A stretch of DNA of 64,000 nucleotides, from NCBI RefSeq assembly GCF_002288925.2, contig NW_022098004.1, positions 13,526,581-13,590,580 on the forward strand, in the 5' to 3' direction. Below the pieces are notes generated by a model. That model did no database searches. It was not told the origin of the DNA and saw nothing but the letters and a program-made list of their open reading frames with translations. Source of the DNA: Delphinapterus leucas (lineage: Eukaryota > Chordata > Mammalia > Artiodactyla > Monodontidae). Positions 11,800 to 22,791 of this stretch are shown piece after piece. The translations under genes and the position numbers were made by a program. Within the stretch, counting starts at the first letter, position 1, and the number at the start of each line of letters is the position of its first letter.

Positions 11800-13087
11800 C
11801 CATCCAGTTGGGAAAAAATGCATGTTTCTGATCTTAGCCTTTTTTTTCAGTTTCGCTCTGTTGTCCTTTGGTTAACTTTCATCTCAAAACAAAACAAAAC
11901 AAAACATTCCAAAACCCAAAAAACAAAATTAAACAATCTTAATCCTGTTACACTCAGTTTTTGTTTATATAATGTTTTGGAGGATGTCCCAGTAGGCTTT
12001 GGGACTCACTGCTCTATTGTTTCTCAAGAAGGGAAAAAAGTTGAAGGAGTCTGGATATGTAACAAACCTCTGGGTTCTCAGTCACTGGGGAATCCAGTGC
12101 CCAATCCAAAGAAGAGGCATCCACTTGGCAGTGCAGCCAGTGGTTAAGACTTCCAGGCCAATTTGTCTGGGCTCAAATCCCTCCTCTGTGTACTGCTGTG
12201 TGACCTCAGACAAGTTATATCACCTCTCTGGTCCTCAGTGCCCTCATTGAAAATGAAAGATAATAATGGTCCTACATCTAGCCTTGTTGTGAGGATTCAG
12301 TGAGTTCATGCCTGGCAAGATCCTTGGCCATAAATGTGGGGGATCCGGAATGGAGATTAGAGCATCCAGTGTGGATTGGGCCAGGTGGTCTTTGCATTCA
12401 GTGACTTTCCTGACCTTTGCTGATGCCAATCCTCATGCAGATATCTGCCGGTGTGCTTAGACAAGTGACTGACAAGTTCTCAGGGTCAGGGGCTTCTAAG
12501 ATGAAGCAAAATAATGAAATAAAAATTCCCCTTTTGTAAGTGTCTGGGCTGCAGAAAGCAAAGGAATGGAAGATTCCTTAAGGTTGATATTTCAGATAAT
12601 AAATTTGTGAGTTACTGAAGAGCTGGGTTAAGGCTCTTGGCCCCTAATCAGGCTTTTCTGCAGCCTTTAATTCTAAGGCTTGGACCTCCCTCAGAAGTGT
12701 GTTGGTTCATTTTTGAATGGGGCATCTGCAAGGTGGCTTTCTTAGGTAGTGCTGCCTGTGGTCCCCATAGTATTTGTGTCTGAGAGGGTAAAAGAGGCAT
12801 TTTGCTGTGGGCAGAGGGAACAGATGCGGAGGTTGGTTGAGTGTGAAGGGAGCCATTGGGAGGGAGGGGCTCCCTGGGCAGTGCCCCGGTTCTCCCACTA
12901 AATGTGGATTCTGAACAGCATTGCCTGGCTCTCCTTCAGGTGTTCTGTCTAATTTGGTGAAGCAGGAGCCAAAGGAGGCCTCATCACCAGCTTGCTGTTT
13001 CCAATGAGCTATTTGCAATTTAAAAAATTGTAGTATAATTACTTAAAATAAAAGGCACAGACCTTAAACATTCTGTTTGATGGTTTG
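11800..13087. other. non-coding sequence with a MIR
   Basis: No exon seen. About 12130-12310 reads like a MIR SINE ('tgtgtgacctcagacaag', 'gaggattcagtgag'). The rest appears unique. Confidence 0.5.
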
Positions 13088-13504
13088 TTAGTTTCCTAGG
13101 GCTACCGTAACAAAGTACCACAAATTTGGTGGCTTAAAAGAACAGAAGTGTGTTCTCTCACAGGCCTGAAGGCTAGAAATCCAGAATGAAGGTGTCAGCA
13201 GGGCCATGATTTCTTTGACTTTTCATTGCCTCTTCCTGGCTTCTTGTGGTTGCTCACAATTCCTTGGCTTGTGGACATGTCATTCTGATCTCTGTCTCGA
13301 TCGTCACGTTGTAGTCTCCCTGTGTGTCTCTATTTTCTCTTCTTATAAGGACGCCAATCATTGGATTAGGGCCTTCCGTAATCTGGTATGACCTCACTCT
13401 AATTTAACGAATTAAATCTGCAAAGCCCCTATTTCCAAATAAGGTCACATTCTAAGATTCCAGTGGACATGAATTTTGGGGGGACACTATTCATCCCAGT
13501 ACAG
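13088..13504 (-). mobile_element. MLT1-like MaLR LTR (antisense)
   Basis: Antisense solo-LTR text: 'ttagtttcctagggctacc', 'ggtgtcagcagggccatg', 'tcttcttataaggacgcc', 'gcaaagcccctatttcc', ending 'gggggacactattcatccc'. This is the usual order of an ERVL-MaLR MLT1 LTR read backwards. No internal retroviral sequence is present. Confidence 0.8.
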
Positions 13505-14130
13505 ATGGCTTTTGACAATTGTGTATACCCAGGTGACCACCACCCCAGTCAACAACCAGGATATTTCCATCACTATGGATTTGCTCATGCCCCTTTCTAG
13601 TCAGTTTATACCACTACCACCCACCCTAGACAATCACTGTTCTGATTTCTGTAACTGTAGATTAGTTTTTTGCCTGTCCTTGCATTCGAGTAAATGGAAT
13701 TATGTAGCATGTGCTCTTTCATGTCTGGCCTCTTTTGCTCAAAATGTTTTTGAGATTCATCCATGTTGTTGCGTGGATCACCAGTTTGCTCCTTTTTCTT
13801 GCTGAGTAGTCTTCTGCTGTGTGATTATACCACGGTTTGTATATCCATTCTTCTATTGATGAACATTTGGATTGTTTTCAGCTTTTGGAACTGCATATTA
13901 TTCATAGCATGAATATAGTAGCAATGCACATTCTCGTTTGTTCTTTTTGTGGACATAGATCTTGATTTTTCTAGGTTAATACTAGGAGTAGGATTGCTGC
14001 TTCATAGGGCAGGTGTATATTTCACTTTATTAGAATTGCCAAACAGTCTTCCAAAATGATTGTATGCTCCCGAGAGCGATGTGTAAGAGTTCCGGTTGCT
14101 TCGTATCCTCGTGAACTTGGTTACTTTCTT
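13505..14130 (-). mobile_element. L1 3'-UTR remnant (antisense)
   Basis: Typical antisense L1M text: 'cttttgctcaaaatgttt', 'gagattcatccatgttgt', 'aattgccaaacagtcttcc'. Confidence 0.65.
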
Positions 14131-14840
14131 GGTGGTAGTTATTTTCTTTGATGCATAGAGAGGATAACTCTGCAGAGGTTTCCATCCACAGAGCTGTCGA
14201 GCTGAAGTCCCTCCAGCTACTGACTTCTGCTTCCCTCCTTTTTGTTTTGTTTTGTTTTGTTTTTTATCGTGTTGCTCCAAGGAAGCTTTCAGGCAGAAAG
14301 GTCTGCTGGAGTCCCTTTGTCCACTGTCCCTTTTTTCTGAGAAGAGCAAAAGTATGGACCCTCCACACTCTGTTCTACTCTTGAGTCTCCTTGCTTGTTG
14401 GAGGTCAGAAGTTGAAGGTCAGAGGTTGGAGATCAGAGGTTGGAGTCCTTCAGAAGGACATCAGCAACTTTCTTGAAGCAGGAGCTGTTCAGAGCGTTCA
14501 GGGCTCCCACGTGACTAGTTCCACACTGTGTTTGTTTGTTTCTTTCTTTCACAGTCAAGTGTTTTGCTCACAGATCTCTACTGATGGTACACAAGCAACA
14601 GCAATAAAGGAAATCATTCAAAAATAAAAGAAGTTCACTGGTCTTGGAATATATGTGGGGAGTGGGGGTGGATAAGTTGCCTTTAAAGTTAAAACTGTAA
14701 AATTTCCACTTAATAAAAGCCTGTGCTTTGAAAAAATAAAAAAAAGAAAGCTTAAGTTTTCCAAAACCCATCTTTACTGCAATTTATAATAGTGAATAAT
14801 AAAAATAGTAAATACTGAGCTACTGCATACATCCCATGTT
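14131..14840. other. non-coding stretch of unknown origin
   Basis: A (TTTTG)n run near 14240, a 14-bp tandem array (listed separately), and two AATAAA motifs near 14600-14730, the second followed by an A-rich stretch. The last point could mean an old retrocopy, but I recognise no parent gene and see no target-site duplication. Confidence 0.35.
14402..14445 (+). repeat. three 14-bp tandem units built on AGGTCA/AGATCA
   Basis: AGGTCA occurs at 14402-14407 and 14416-14421, and AGATCA at 14430-14435. Each is separated by 8 nt of gaagttga/gaggttgg. The copies are close to identical. Confidence 0.8.
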
Positions 14841-15035
14841 CTAAGTTTTCCATATATAGAAACTCGGTAAATACTCCCATAACGCTTTGAGGTCAGAATT
14901 TTGTATCAAGGCCATTTTACAGATGAGGAACCTGAGGCAAGAAGAGGATGCTGACCTCTCCCAAGGCAAGGTGGAGCCAGAATTTGAACTCAAGGGTTCT
15001 AGCTTCAGAGTCTGTACACATCTTACCTGCACATT
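14841..15035 (+). mobile_element. MIR SINE
   Basis: The core 'attttacagatgaggaacct' followed by 'gaggcaagaagaggatg' is the conserved MIR pattern, seen in sense orientation. Confidence 0.75.
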
Positions 15036-15214
15036 TTTTCCTTAGGGTCATTCACATTTTGGAAACCTAGTCACATTTATTCAAAAAGGAAACATTATAT
15101 CACTACCATAAATGGGAGATTCATATCACTTGCCAAAGATAGATGATAACTATAAAAACAAATACTCTGATAATAGTATTATTCTAACTTATTCCTATTG
15201 TTTCTCCCCCCAGC

Positions 15215-15460
15215 ACCTTTTTTTTTTTTTATGGTTTGTGCTTTTGGTGTCAAATATAAGAAAATTTTGCCCAACTCAAAGCCACAAGTATTTTCTCCTA
15301 GAATTGTTATAGTTTTAGGTTTTGCAATTATGTCTATGATCCATTTCAAGTTATTTTTATGCATGGTGTGAGGTAAGGGTTATGCTTAATTTTTTTTAAG
15401 TAAGGATTTCCAGTAGTTTCTGCAGCATTGGTTGAAAAGACTCCCTTTCCATGTCTTCTC
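15215..15460 (-). mobile_element. L1 ORF2 remnant (antisense)
   Basis: 'gatccatttcaagttatttt' and 'atttccagtagtttctgcag' are antisense L1 ORF2 motifs. Frameshifted. Confidence 0.65.
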
Positions 15461-16375
15461 TGGGTCTGACGTTTCCCCGGGAATGGGAGGATTAATTCTC
15501 GCGGTCGCTACAAGGAGAAAAAGGTACAATCATTGTGCTACACTGGATATATACCCATTGGCACACGGTCAGGACTCAATAAACAGCAATTAGTTCTCAG
15601 ATTATGGTAACTGCTTTCCTGTGGTTTGGCATTTAAGTTGTTTCCAGTTTTCTTTCTTCAAGTGTAAACAGCAATGCAATGGATATTCCAACCGTACTGC
15701 TTTTTTTTTCTTTAAAATTATTTTAGAGTATATTTACACATCTTAATCCATACTACAATTAGTGTTAGAAGTGTTTGGATTCATGCACTCTGCCAGAAGC
15801 CGGAAGCCAGAAGCCATGCATTGCTTTTGAATTAGCTCTGCTTCTAACTAGAGGGAGCTCCTTGAGAGTGCTAAGAGCTGGAATCATCACCTTCCCTGGC
15901 AACCCCCTGCCACCATCCCCAGTGGGTATTTTCTCATCTTCCCTTTAGCTGCACACACTCCCATGATACTGTTTTCTACTCATTTATTTACCTCCTTGCC
16001 TCCCCCACTGGCCTGTATACCTCTTACTGGAATCACACCTTACCAGTTCCCAGCACAGTGGCTGCACATAGTAGGTGCTTAATAAATGTTGACTGTAAGA
16101 ACAGCGTGCAACACAGCATGAGCTAGTACTGCTGCTGGATCTGTGGACTTCTCCGAGATGAGCTCTCTGATAACATTGTTCTTTTAGCACTGGTGCTTTC
16201 GTTCCAAGACATCTCATCATTTAAACAGCTTTCTCTAAGTGTGGATTGTGTGCCATTAGTTAATGTTGGATGGCGTAACATGGTACTGGTACTTGGATCC
16301 TGCATTAAATAACATTGAATCCCAAAGTGAGGAAATTTATTTTCAGTTCTTTTTCAATCCTTCTTACTTCTCTAG
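15461..16375. other. non-coding sequence, little recognised
   Basis: Old repeat scraps, including L1-like text near 15600-15760 and an L2/MIR-like end near 16040-16090 ('gtaggtgcttaataaatg'). No exon. Confidence 0.4.
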
Positions 16376-16604
16376 GAAAGGGTTTCTCAGCCTCAGCACT
16401 GCTGACACTTGGGGGCCAAAAGATTCTTTGCTGTGGGGCGGCTGCCCTGTGCAGGGTAGAATGTTTACAGCATCCTGACCTCCACGCACTAGATGCCAGT
16501 AGCACCACCACCCCCAGTTCTGACAACCAAAGATATCTCTAGGCATTGCCAAATGTCACCTGGGGGACAAAATCCACCTCCCAGCTGAGAATGACTGCTC
16601 TAGG
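16376..16604 (+). mobile_element. hAT-type MITE (MER class)
   Basis: 'gggtttctcagcctcagcac' to 'ccagctgagaatgactgctc', with the internal 'cactagatgccagtagcac', is a familiar non-autonomous DNA transposon. The subfamily name is not certain. Confidence 0.65.
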
Positions 16605-17281
16605 AGAAAGACTCAGTCTGGTGCTAATATATTTCAAACACCTCTCTAACCCTTGCTAGTCTCCCTTTTCCAAAAAGAGAGAGCAGATCCCTAGTTCAGC
16701 AGGCAATGCTTTCTCACTCGAATTTACATTATTTTGCTTTCCTTGATGTTACTTTCTCATTTTGGCAAGTTAGAATTGTTTTCCTCTCAATGTAAGTGTT
16801 ACGAAGTTTTCTTTACAAATAAATTACAGTAAAAAGGTGAGTGACTATAGAGAAATATACCTCAAACATGTGGATATGGCCCAGATAGCTCTGTGCTAGA
16901 CGCCTGGTTCTAAGGAAACATTGAGTAACGCATCTTCCTGTTTCAGTGCTTCTGTCGTCTGCAGCACTAGGCAGGCTTTTATGTTTTTCTTTTTAAAAAT
17001 TAATTAATTTTTTTTGCTGTGTTGGGTCTTCATTGTTGCGTGCGGGCTTTCTCTAGTTGCGGTAAGCGGGGGCTACTCTTCGTTTTGGTGCATGGGCTTC
17101 TCATTGCGGTGGTTTCTCTTGTTGTGAGACATGGGTTCTAGGTACACGGGCTCTAGGTGTGGCTTGCGGGCTTTAGAGCGCAGGCTCAGTAGTTGTGGCG
17201 CATGGGCTTAGTTGCTCCATGTGGGATCTTCCCTGACCAAGGATCGAACCCATGTCCCCTGCATTGGCAGGAGGATTCTTT

Positions 17282-17328
17282 TTTTTAAAACATCTTTATT
17301 GGAGTATAATTGCTTTACAATGGTGTGG
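17282..17328 (-). mobile_element. L1 3'-end scrap inside SINE
   Basis: 'catctttattggagtataat' followed by 'tgctttacaatggtgtg' is the antisense 3' end of a ruminant/cetacean-type L1. It is under 50 bp and lies inside the outer SINE. Confidence 0.7.
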
Positions 17329-17340
17329 CAGGTGGATTCT

Positions 17341-17549
17341 TTTTTTTTTTTTTTTTGCGGTAAGCGGGCCTCTCGCTATTGTGGCCTCTCCCGTTGCGGA
17401 GCACAGGCTCCGGACGCGCAGGCTCAGTGTCCATGGCTCACGGGCCTAGCCACTCTGTGGCATGTGGGATGTTCCCGGACCGGGGCACAAACCCGTGTCC
17501 CCTGCATCTGCAGGCGGACTCTTTAACCACTGCGCCACCAGGGAAGCCC
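17341..17549 (-). mobile_element. nested CHR-type SINE (short GC-rich form)
   Basis: Inverted element from a T16-like run to 'gccaccagggaagccc'. Flanked by the exact 12-bp repeat caggtggattct at 17329-17340 and 17550-17561. The duplicated target is itself SINE sequence. Confidence 0.95.
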
Positions 17550-17587
17550 CAGGTGGATTCTTAACCACTGCGCCACCAGGAAAGTCC

Positions 17588-18667
17588 AGGTTTTTTAGTT
17601 CTGCTTCACCTAAGTCAATACTCCAGCTTGGGAGATGCCCTAGGGATCTGGTGTAGGTGCCAAGCCTCCCAGACATGCTAACACCGATCACATACATGCA
17701 TCACCTGTCAGAAGTGTACTGCCTGCTACAGGCATTTGGTCTGTGGACCCAGGAGTGAGTCTTGGTTGATAAAATCTCATTCAGGTAGCTTTGGATTACA
17801 AGGGTAAAGGCAGTGCATGTCTTGATGCCAGCCAATCTTTTTCTGAGAAGCAGGCATTTGAAAACAAATCACACAGGCCTGGAGACTTCCTGATTTCATA
17901 GGTCAGACGTGGGAGGAAAGTACACTATGTCATTCATATCAGATATCTTGGCAAAGCTGCTGGCCTGCTACTGACTCTGCTTGCCTCATGGGAAAAGGCT
18001 TGATCAGATAGCCATGTGAGTGAGAATATCACACTTAGCAACCCTTGATGAATTAATGGGTCTAGGCATTAAGCATTGATAGGTATCAACATCAGAAAAG
18101 AGTGAAAACCAGACATTACCTCCTGTTGGGAGAACCCAGCACCATGTGTAGTCGTGACAAAGGATTTATGCTTGAGTCTGATCCAACCCCCAGTGTGCAA
18201 AAGCAGAGAACAGAGGAATGTGTTGAATTGCACAGTGAGTGCAGACTGGGAGCACTCTCTGGGACACATATCCTGGGTTCTTTAACAGATGAAGTGTAAA
18301 AGGATGGGATGGAGGAGAAATCCTGTAGATTGTAGATTAAAAGAGGCTTAAAAGATATGAAATTTTAAAAATGGGCAAGGCTGAAAACTAAACTATACTG
18401 TCTAGGGAGGCACACTTGGTTGATAAAACCAGAAAGAAAGCCAACAAAGTGATTGCTGTAATAATTAGGATGCTGGTTACTTTTTTGGCGAGCTATAGTT
18501 GAGATGGGGCTCATGGAGGACCTTTTAGGCTGGCTGACTGGGTTCCATTCCTTGATTTCATGGTAGATATAAAGTTTGTTTATCTTATAATAATTCATTA
18601 AACTATACATTTGTTTTCTGTTACCTCTATGTTTTATTTTAAAATAGTTTTTAAAAAGCAAGGTGCA
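17588..18667. other. non-coding sequence
   Basis: Nothing recognisable as an exon, RNA gene or well-preserved repeat. Confidence 0.4.
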
Positions 18668-19006
18668 GGGCTTCCCTGGTGGCGCAGTGGTTGAGAGTCC
18701 GCCTGCCGACGCAGGGGACACGGGTTCGTGCCCCGGTACGGGAGGATCCCACATGCCACAGATCAACCTAGCCCGTGAGCCGGAACCACTGAGCCTGCAC
18801 TCTAGAGCCCTCGGGCCACAACTGCTGAGGCCTGCACACCTAGAGCCTGTGCTCCGCAACAAGAGAAGCCACCACAATGAGAAGGCTGTGCACCACAACA
18901 AAGAGTAGCCCCCGCTCGCCACAACTAGAGAAAGCCTGCATGCAGCAACGAAGATCCAATGCAGCCATAAATAAATAAATTAATTAATTAATTAAAAAAA
19001 AAACAA
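18668..19006 (+). mobile_element. CHR-type SINE (long form)
   Basis: Sense element: 'gggcttccctggtggcgcag' head, repeated 'gccacaactgctgaggcctg'-like units, then (AAAT)n and (ATTA)n tail. Confidence 0.9.
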
Positions 19007-19017
19007 AAAAACAAAAC

Positions 19018-20139
19018 TAGTGCTGGGACAACTGGTTAGCCACATGCAAAAGAATGAAGTTGGGCTCTTGCCTCACACCATATACAAAAATTAACTCCAA
19101 ATGGATCGAAGACCTAAATACAAGAGCTAAAACTATAAAATTCTTAGAATAAAACACATGTATATCTTTGTGCCCTTGGATTAGACACTAGTTTCTTAGA
19201 TATGACACCAAAAACATAAATAACCAAAAAATAGAAAAATAAATTGGACTTCATCAAACTTAAAAAGTTTTGTGCATCGGGGACACTATCAGGAAAGTGA
19301 AAAGACAACCCACAGAACGGGAGAAAATATTTACAAATCATACATCTGATAAGAGTCTAGTATCCAGAATACATAAAGAACTCTTGTATCTCAAAAATAA
19401 AAAGATAGGGCTTCCCTGGTGGTGCTGTGGTTGAGAGTCTGCCTGCCAATGCAGGGGACGTAAGTTCGTGCCCCTGTCCAGGAAGGTCCCACATGCCACA
19501 GAGCGGCTGGGCACGTGAGCCATGGCCGCTGAGCCTGCGCGTCTGGAGCCTGTGCTCCGCAATGGGAGAGGCCACAACAGTGAGAGGCCCGCGTACCGCA
19601 AAAAAAAAAAAAAAAGGATAAACCAGTTTTAAAAAATAGGCAAAGGATTTGAATAAACATTTCTCCAAAGAAGGTATACAAATGACCTATAAGCAGGTGA
19701 AAAGATGCTCAACGTCATTAGTCATCAGGAAAATGCAAATCAATACCACAATGAGATACCACTTCATACCCACTAGGATGGTTGTAATGAAAAAGATAGA
19801 TAATAACAAGTGTTGGTGAGAAATCAAAACCCTCGTACATTGCTGATGGGAATGTAAAATGGTGTAGCTGCCTTGGGAAAGCAGACTGGCAGTTCCTCAG
19901 AAAGTTAAACGTGGAGTAGCCATATGACCCAGCAACCACATTCCTAGGAATATACCCAAAGAGAACTGAAAACATACACCAACACAAAAACTTGTACACG
20001 AATCTTCATAGCAATATAACTCATAATAGCCAAAAAATGAAAACAACCCAAATGTCTATCAATTAATGAATGGATGAAGAAAATATAGTGTATCCATACA
20101 TTAGAATGTTATATTACAATAAAAAGGAATGAAGTACTG
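19018..20139 (+). mobile_element. L1 ORF2 3' fragment (sense), split by a SINE
   Basis: Sense L1 text 'ccaaatggatcgaagaccta', 'ctccaaagaaggtataca', 'gagataccacttcatac' and 'catacaccaacacaaaaac' matches the C-terminal part of ORF2. It has many stops and is interrupted at 19408-19616. Confidence 0.8.
19408..19616 (+). mobile_element. CHR-type SINE (short GC-rich form)
   Basis: Sense element with the 'gggcttccctggtggtgctg' head, ending 'gcgtaccgc' plus an A run. Inserted into the L1; the flanks are aaaaagata-like on both sides. Confidence 0.9.
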
Positions 20140-20303
20140 GTCCTGGTGGTAAGATGGTGGCCGCTGCAGAGTGTGATGTGGTAATGGCAGCAACTGAGCC
20201 AGAGCTGCTCAACCACAAAGAAATGAAGGAAACAGTCTTTCAAGGAGCAAGAAGGTGCATACTATGTCAAGAAAGATTACAGTGCCGCTTGTAATTATTA
20301 TAT
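20140..20303 (+). pseudogene. DNAJC7: DNAJC7 processed-pseudogene fragment (5' end only)
   Basis: From 20154 the sequence reads MVAAAECDVVMAATEPELL, which matches the start of the co-chaperone DNAJC7 (TPR2; a TPR plus J-domain partner of Hsp70/Hsp90) apart from one residue. After a frameshift near 20240, another frame continues as KEQ-GAYYVKKDY, which matches the beginning of TPR1. DNAJC7 has about 494 residues and only about the first 48 are represented, without introns. A premature stop follows. It is embedded between an L1 fragment and a TA/TG microsatellite. The parent assignment rests on my memory of the protein. This is a dead fragment, not a gene. Confidence 0.8.
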
Positions 20304-20367
20304 ATAGATATCTATATACAGCTATTATATGTAGATATACTCTTTATATATATACAGTAGCCATGTG

Positions 20368-20406
<39 letters not shown>
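20304..20406 (+). repeat. TA-rich stretch and (TG)n microsatellite
   Basis: Irregular TA/TAGA sequence is followed by an almost pure TG tract at 20375-20406. Confidence 0.9.
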
Positions 20407-20407
<1 letters not shown>

Positions 20408-20650
20408 TGGAATACTACTCAGCCATAAAAAAGAATGAGATAATGCCATTTGCAGCATCATGGATGGACCTAGAGATTATCATACTAAGTGAAGTAAGTC
20501 AGGAAGAGAAAGACAAATACCATATGATATCACTTATATGTGGAATCTAAAATATGATACAAATGAACTTATTTACAAAACAAACAGACTTACAGACAGA
20601 AAACAAACTTACGGTTACCAAAGGGGAAAGGGTGGGGGAGGGATAAATTA
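20407..20650 (+). mobile_element. L1 3' end (sense)
   Basis: 'atggaatactactcagccat', 'catcatggatggacctagag', 'gtaagtcaggaagagaaag' and 'tatgtggaatctaaaat' are a better-preserved L1 3' end than the piece to its left. They probably come from a different insertion. Confidence 0.8.
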
Positions 20651-21048
20651 GGAGTTTGAGAGTTCAAGGCGTTCTTTGGCGGTCCTGGGAGCTTTGAAGC
20701 ATCTGGTCCGGGGATTTTTTTTTTTTTTTTTCAATTTGACAAATGAAAGGAAACTATTTAGAACCCAGAAAATGCAGATTTGTGCAGTTTAACCTGGAAT
20801 GTGGACGCAGGTCACCTCCTCCCTTCATCATGTCTCCATCTATTTAGAGCGGTTTGTTTTCTTAGTTGGATACCCAGTGCCTGTGTGAGTGGGGTGAAGG
20901 AAAGGGAGCCAGACTAAAGACTACAGGTAGGGGAGGGAGGCAGAGAGTGAACAGGGAGACAGCTTGTGAATTTTTGTTTTACTGTTTAAATTTATTTAAA
21001 AAAGAAAGAAAATTGAGAATATAATGTTTCACCCTTATTTTTTTAAAA
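20651..21048. other. non-coding sequence
   Basis: A T17-like run at about 20717-20731 is the only marked feature. No exon. Confidence 0.4.
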
Positions 21049-21062
21049 AAAGGAAGTACTGG

Positions 21063-21287
21063 GGGGCTTCCCTGGTGGCGCAGTGGTTGAGAGGCCGCCT
21101 GCCGATGCAGGGGACACGGGTTTGTGCCCCGGTCCAGGAAGATCCCACATGCCACGGAGCGGCTGGGCCCGTGAGCCATGGCCGCTGAGCCTGCACGTCC
21201 GGAGCCTGTGCTCCGCAACGGGAGAGGCCATAGCTGTGAGAGGCCCGCGTACCGCAAAATAAATAAATAAATAAATAAATAAATAAA
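21063..21287 (+). mobile_element. CHR-type SINE (short GC-rich form) with TSD
   Basis: Sense element: 'gggcttccctggtggcgcag' to 'gcgtaccgcaaaataaat' plus an (AAAT)n tail. The flanking repeat aaaaggaagtactg lies near 21048-21061 and 21285-21298. Confidence 0.95.
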
Positions 21288-21348
21288 AGGAAGTACTGAT
21301 AGATGCTATGTCTTATCCTGCTCAGGTTGCCATAATAATATACCGTAG

Positions 21349-22791
21349 CTTAACAGGCGGCGGGGACGGAGGTGGGCCCGGCGGTCCGCACGGCCTCCGG
21401 ACTGGAGCCCGGGTCCCCGCCCACCCCAGCGCCCGCCACCAGCCGAGCCCCACGTCGCAGTCCTGGGTCCCGGTGGCCGGAGGTGCGCCCGGGTCCGCGG
21501 GACAGGCGGGCGAAGAGGTCGCCTGTGTTGGGGGGTGGGGTGCGGCAAGGTTCCCGCGCCTCCATGGAGCCCGGTACGGGGCTGGGGCGCCGCGGTTTGC
21601 TATGCTCTCCGCACTCTCCCGGGCCCTGAAGCCTCGAGAACACGGCTAAGCAGCAGTAGTTTAATGGGGCCTGCTGGGGTCTCAGTTCTTGGCTGGCCCC
21701 GGAACAAGAGGTTGCCAGGCGTGTGACGGCAGCAGGTAGGAGTGAGATGCTGGTGCAGTGATGAGCAGGAAAGGAAGGATAGTGGCGGTTGGCCTGTGAA
21801 CCTAGGCAAGAATGACCAGCCAACACAATCCAGACCAAGGTCCGTGGGCCCAGCTCGGTCCTGTGAGGCTGGTCAGTGGAATAGACCTGGAGGTGTGGCT
21901 CTTGTCACTCTAGGACTGGCTTTGGGACAGATCCAGCTGATGGGGCCAGGGCACCATCCTCAGTTCTCCAGGAGAGTGCGCCGGCGTGGAGCCAGGGGGG
22001 TGTGCCCGACTCAGCACTGCGGCCACGCGTGTCCAGTCTGCTGGCAAGGGCAGTGGAGAGCCAGGGGAAGTCATGGCCTTGGGAATGTCCTCTGATGAAA
22101 AAGAACCTGCAGGCTTATAAAATAACTTTTGTGTAGAACGTTGGTGTGTTGAAAAGCAGTTCTGTGTGCTGTTCCCCCTTGGTGTGGATCAGCAGTGCTG
22201 AGGCAGCAGGCGTGATACAGAAGTGTGAGCAGAGACCGTTTGGAGTCCCCAGACTCCAGGGAAACTAGAGGTGACAGCCAGCCTAGTGAAGAGGACAGGA
22301 GTTGGGGCCTGTGGTGGCAGCCCAGCAGGTGCCCCTCGTCTCAGGGCCCTAATCCTGGCTCCAGCCGGGTGGTCAGGGGAGCTGCAAGGTCTTCTGGGCG
22401 AGCAGAGCTCACAGTCCTAAGCTGTTCTTCGTTGTGTTTGGGTCATCTCCCCCCATCCAAGGGGAGAAATCTAGATGAGGTTTAAGAATTAGTGCTTTCA
22501 AAGGTAAATAAATATGTGAGGTGATGGATGGGGGAATCCTTTCACAATGTATATGTATATCAAATCATCACGTTGTACACTTTAAATACCTTACACTTTT
22601 ATTTGTCAATTATACCTCAATAAAACCAGAAAAAAAAAAGAATTAGTGCTTTAAGGATGTGGATCTCATAGTTGAAACCTTGTAACACGTGTTTTCAGCC
22701 CAAGGTGTTAAAGTGAACGGAAGGGTTCAATGCCTTTTCAAGGAGGGTGACTCCATGTGGGCAGAACTAGAGAATAAATGGGTCTTGAATA
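21349..22791 (+). pseudogene. unidentified GC-rich insertion, probably a retrocopy
   Basis: The insertion lies inside the LTR and is flanked by a 10-bp near-identical repeat (tataccgtag at 21339-21348, tataccatag at 22792-22801). Its first 300 bases are a CpG-dense block like an mRNA 5' end. An AATAAA at 22773-22778 lies 13 nt before the right flank. No poly(A) run remains. Every frame is short and I recognise no protein. One short peptide (MLSALSRALK at 21602) faintly resembles a known N-terminus but does not continue. A promoter or first exon is the alternative reading. Confidence 0.5.
22499..22637 (+). mobile_element. 5'-truncated L1 3' end with TSD
   Basis: 'tatatcaaatcatcacgttg' to 'tatacctcaataaaacc' plus A10 is the L1 3' terminus. 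It is bounded by the perfect 15-bp repeat aagaattagtgcttt at 22484-22498 and 22638-22652. It sits inside the GC-rich insertion, so it is younger. Confidence 0.95.

Larger units (their letters stand above)
16985..17587 (-). mobile_element. CHR-type SINE split by two nested insertions
   Basis: The outer long-form SINE runs from about 16985 to 17281 and resumes from about 17551 to 17587 ('aaccactgcgccaccaggaa'). It was interrupted by an L1 3'-end scrap at 17282-17328. A second SINE at 17341-17549 then landed next to that. The outer gap point 'ggattctt' appears on both sides. Confidence 0.85.

Noticed and set aside
13088..13504. possible endogenous retrovirus
   Set aside because: Only solo MaLR LTRs are seen here and at 21310, 30265 and 36785. 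No gag, pol or env sequence is present in the window.
14590..14755. two AATAAA motifs with A-rich tail, possible retrocopy or gene end
   Set aside because: No parent gene, no target-site duplication, AT-rich surroundings. Left as unassigned sequence.
18668..18760. tRNA-like A/B-box sequences at SINE heads (here and about twenty other places)
   Set aside because: They are the tRNA-derived heads of retroposons with A-rich tails and target-site duplications, not tRNA genes.
21602..21646. MLSALSRALK peptide resembling the FAM234B N-terminus
   Set aside because: The similarity covers about ten residues and stops at once; the downstream sequence does not follow that gene. Not enough to name the parent of the retrocopy.
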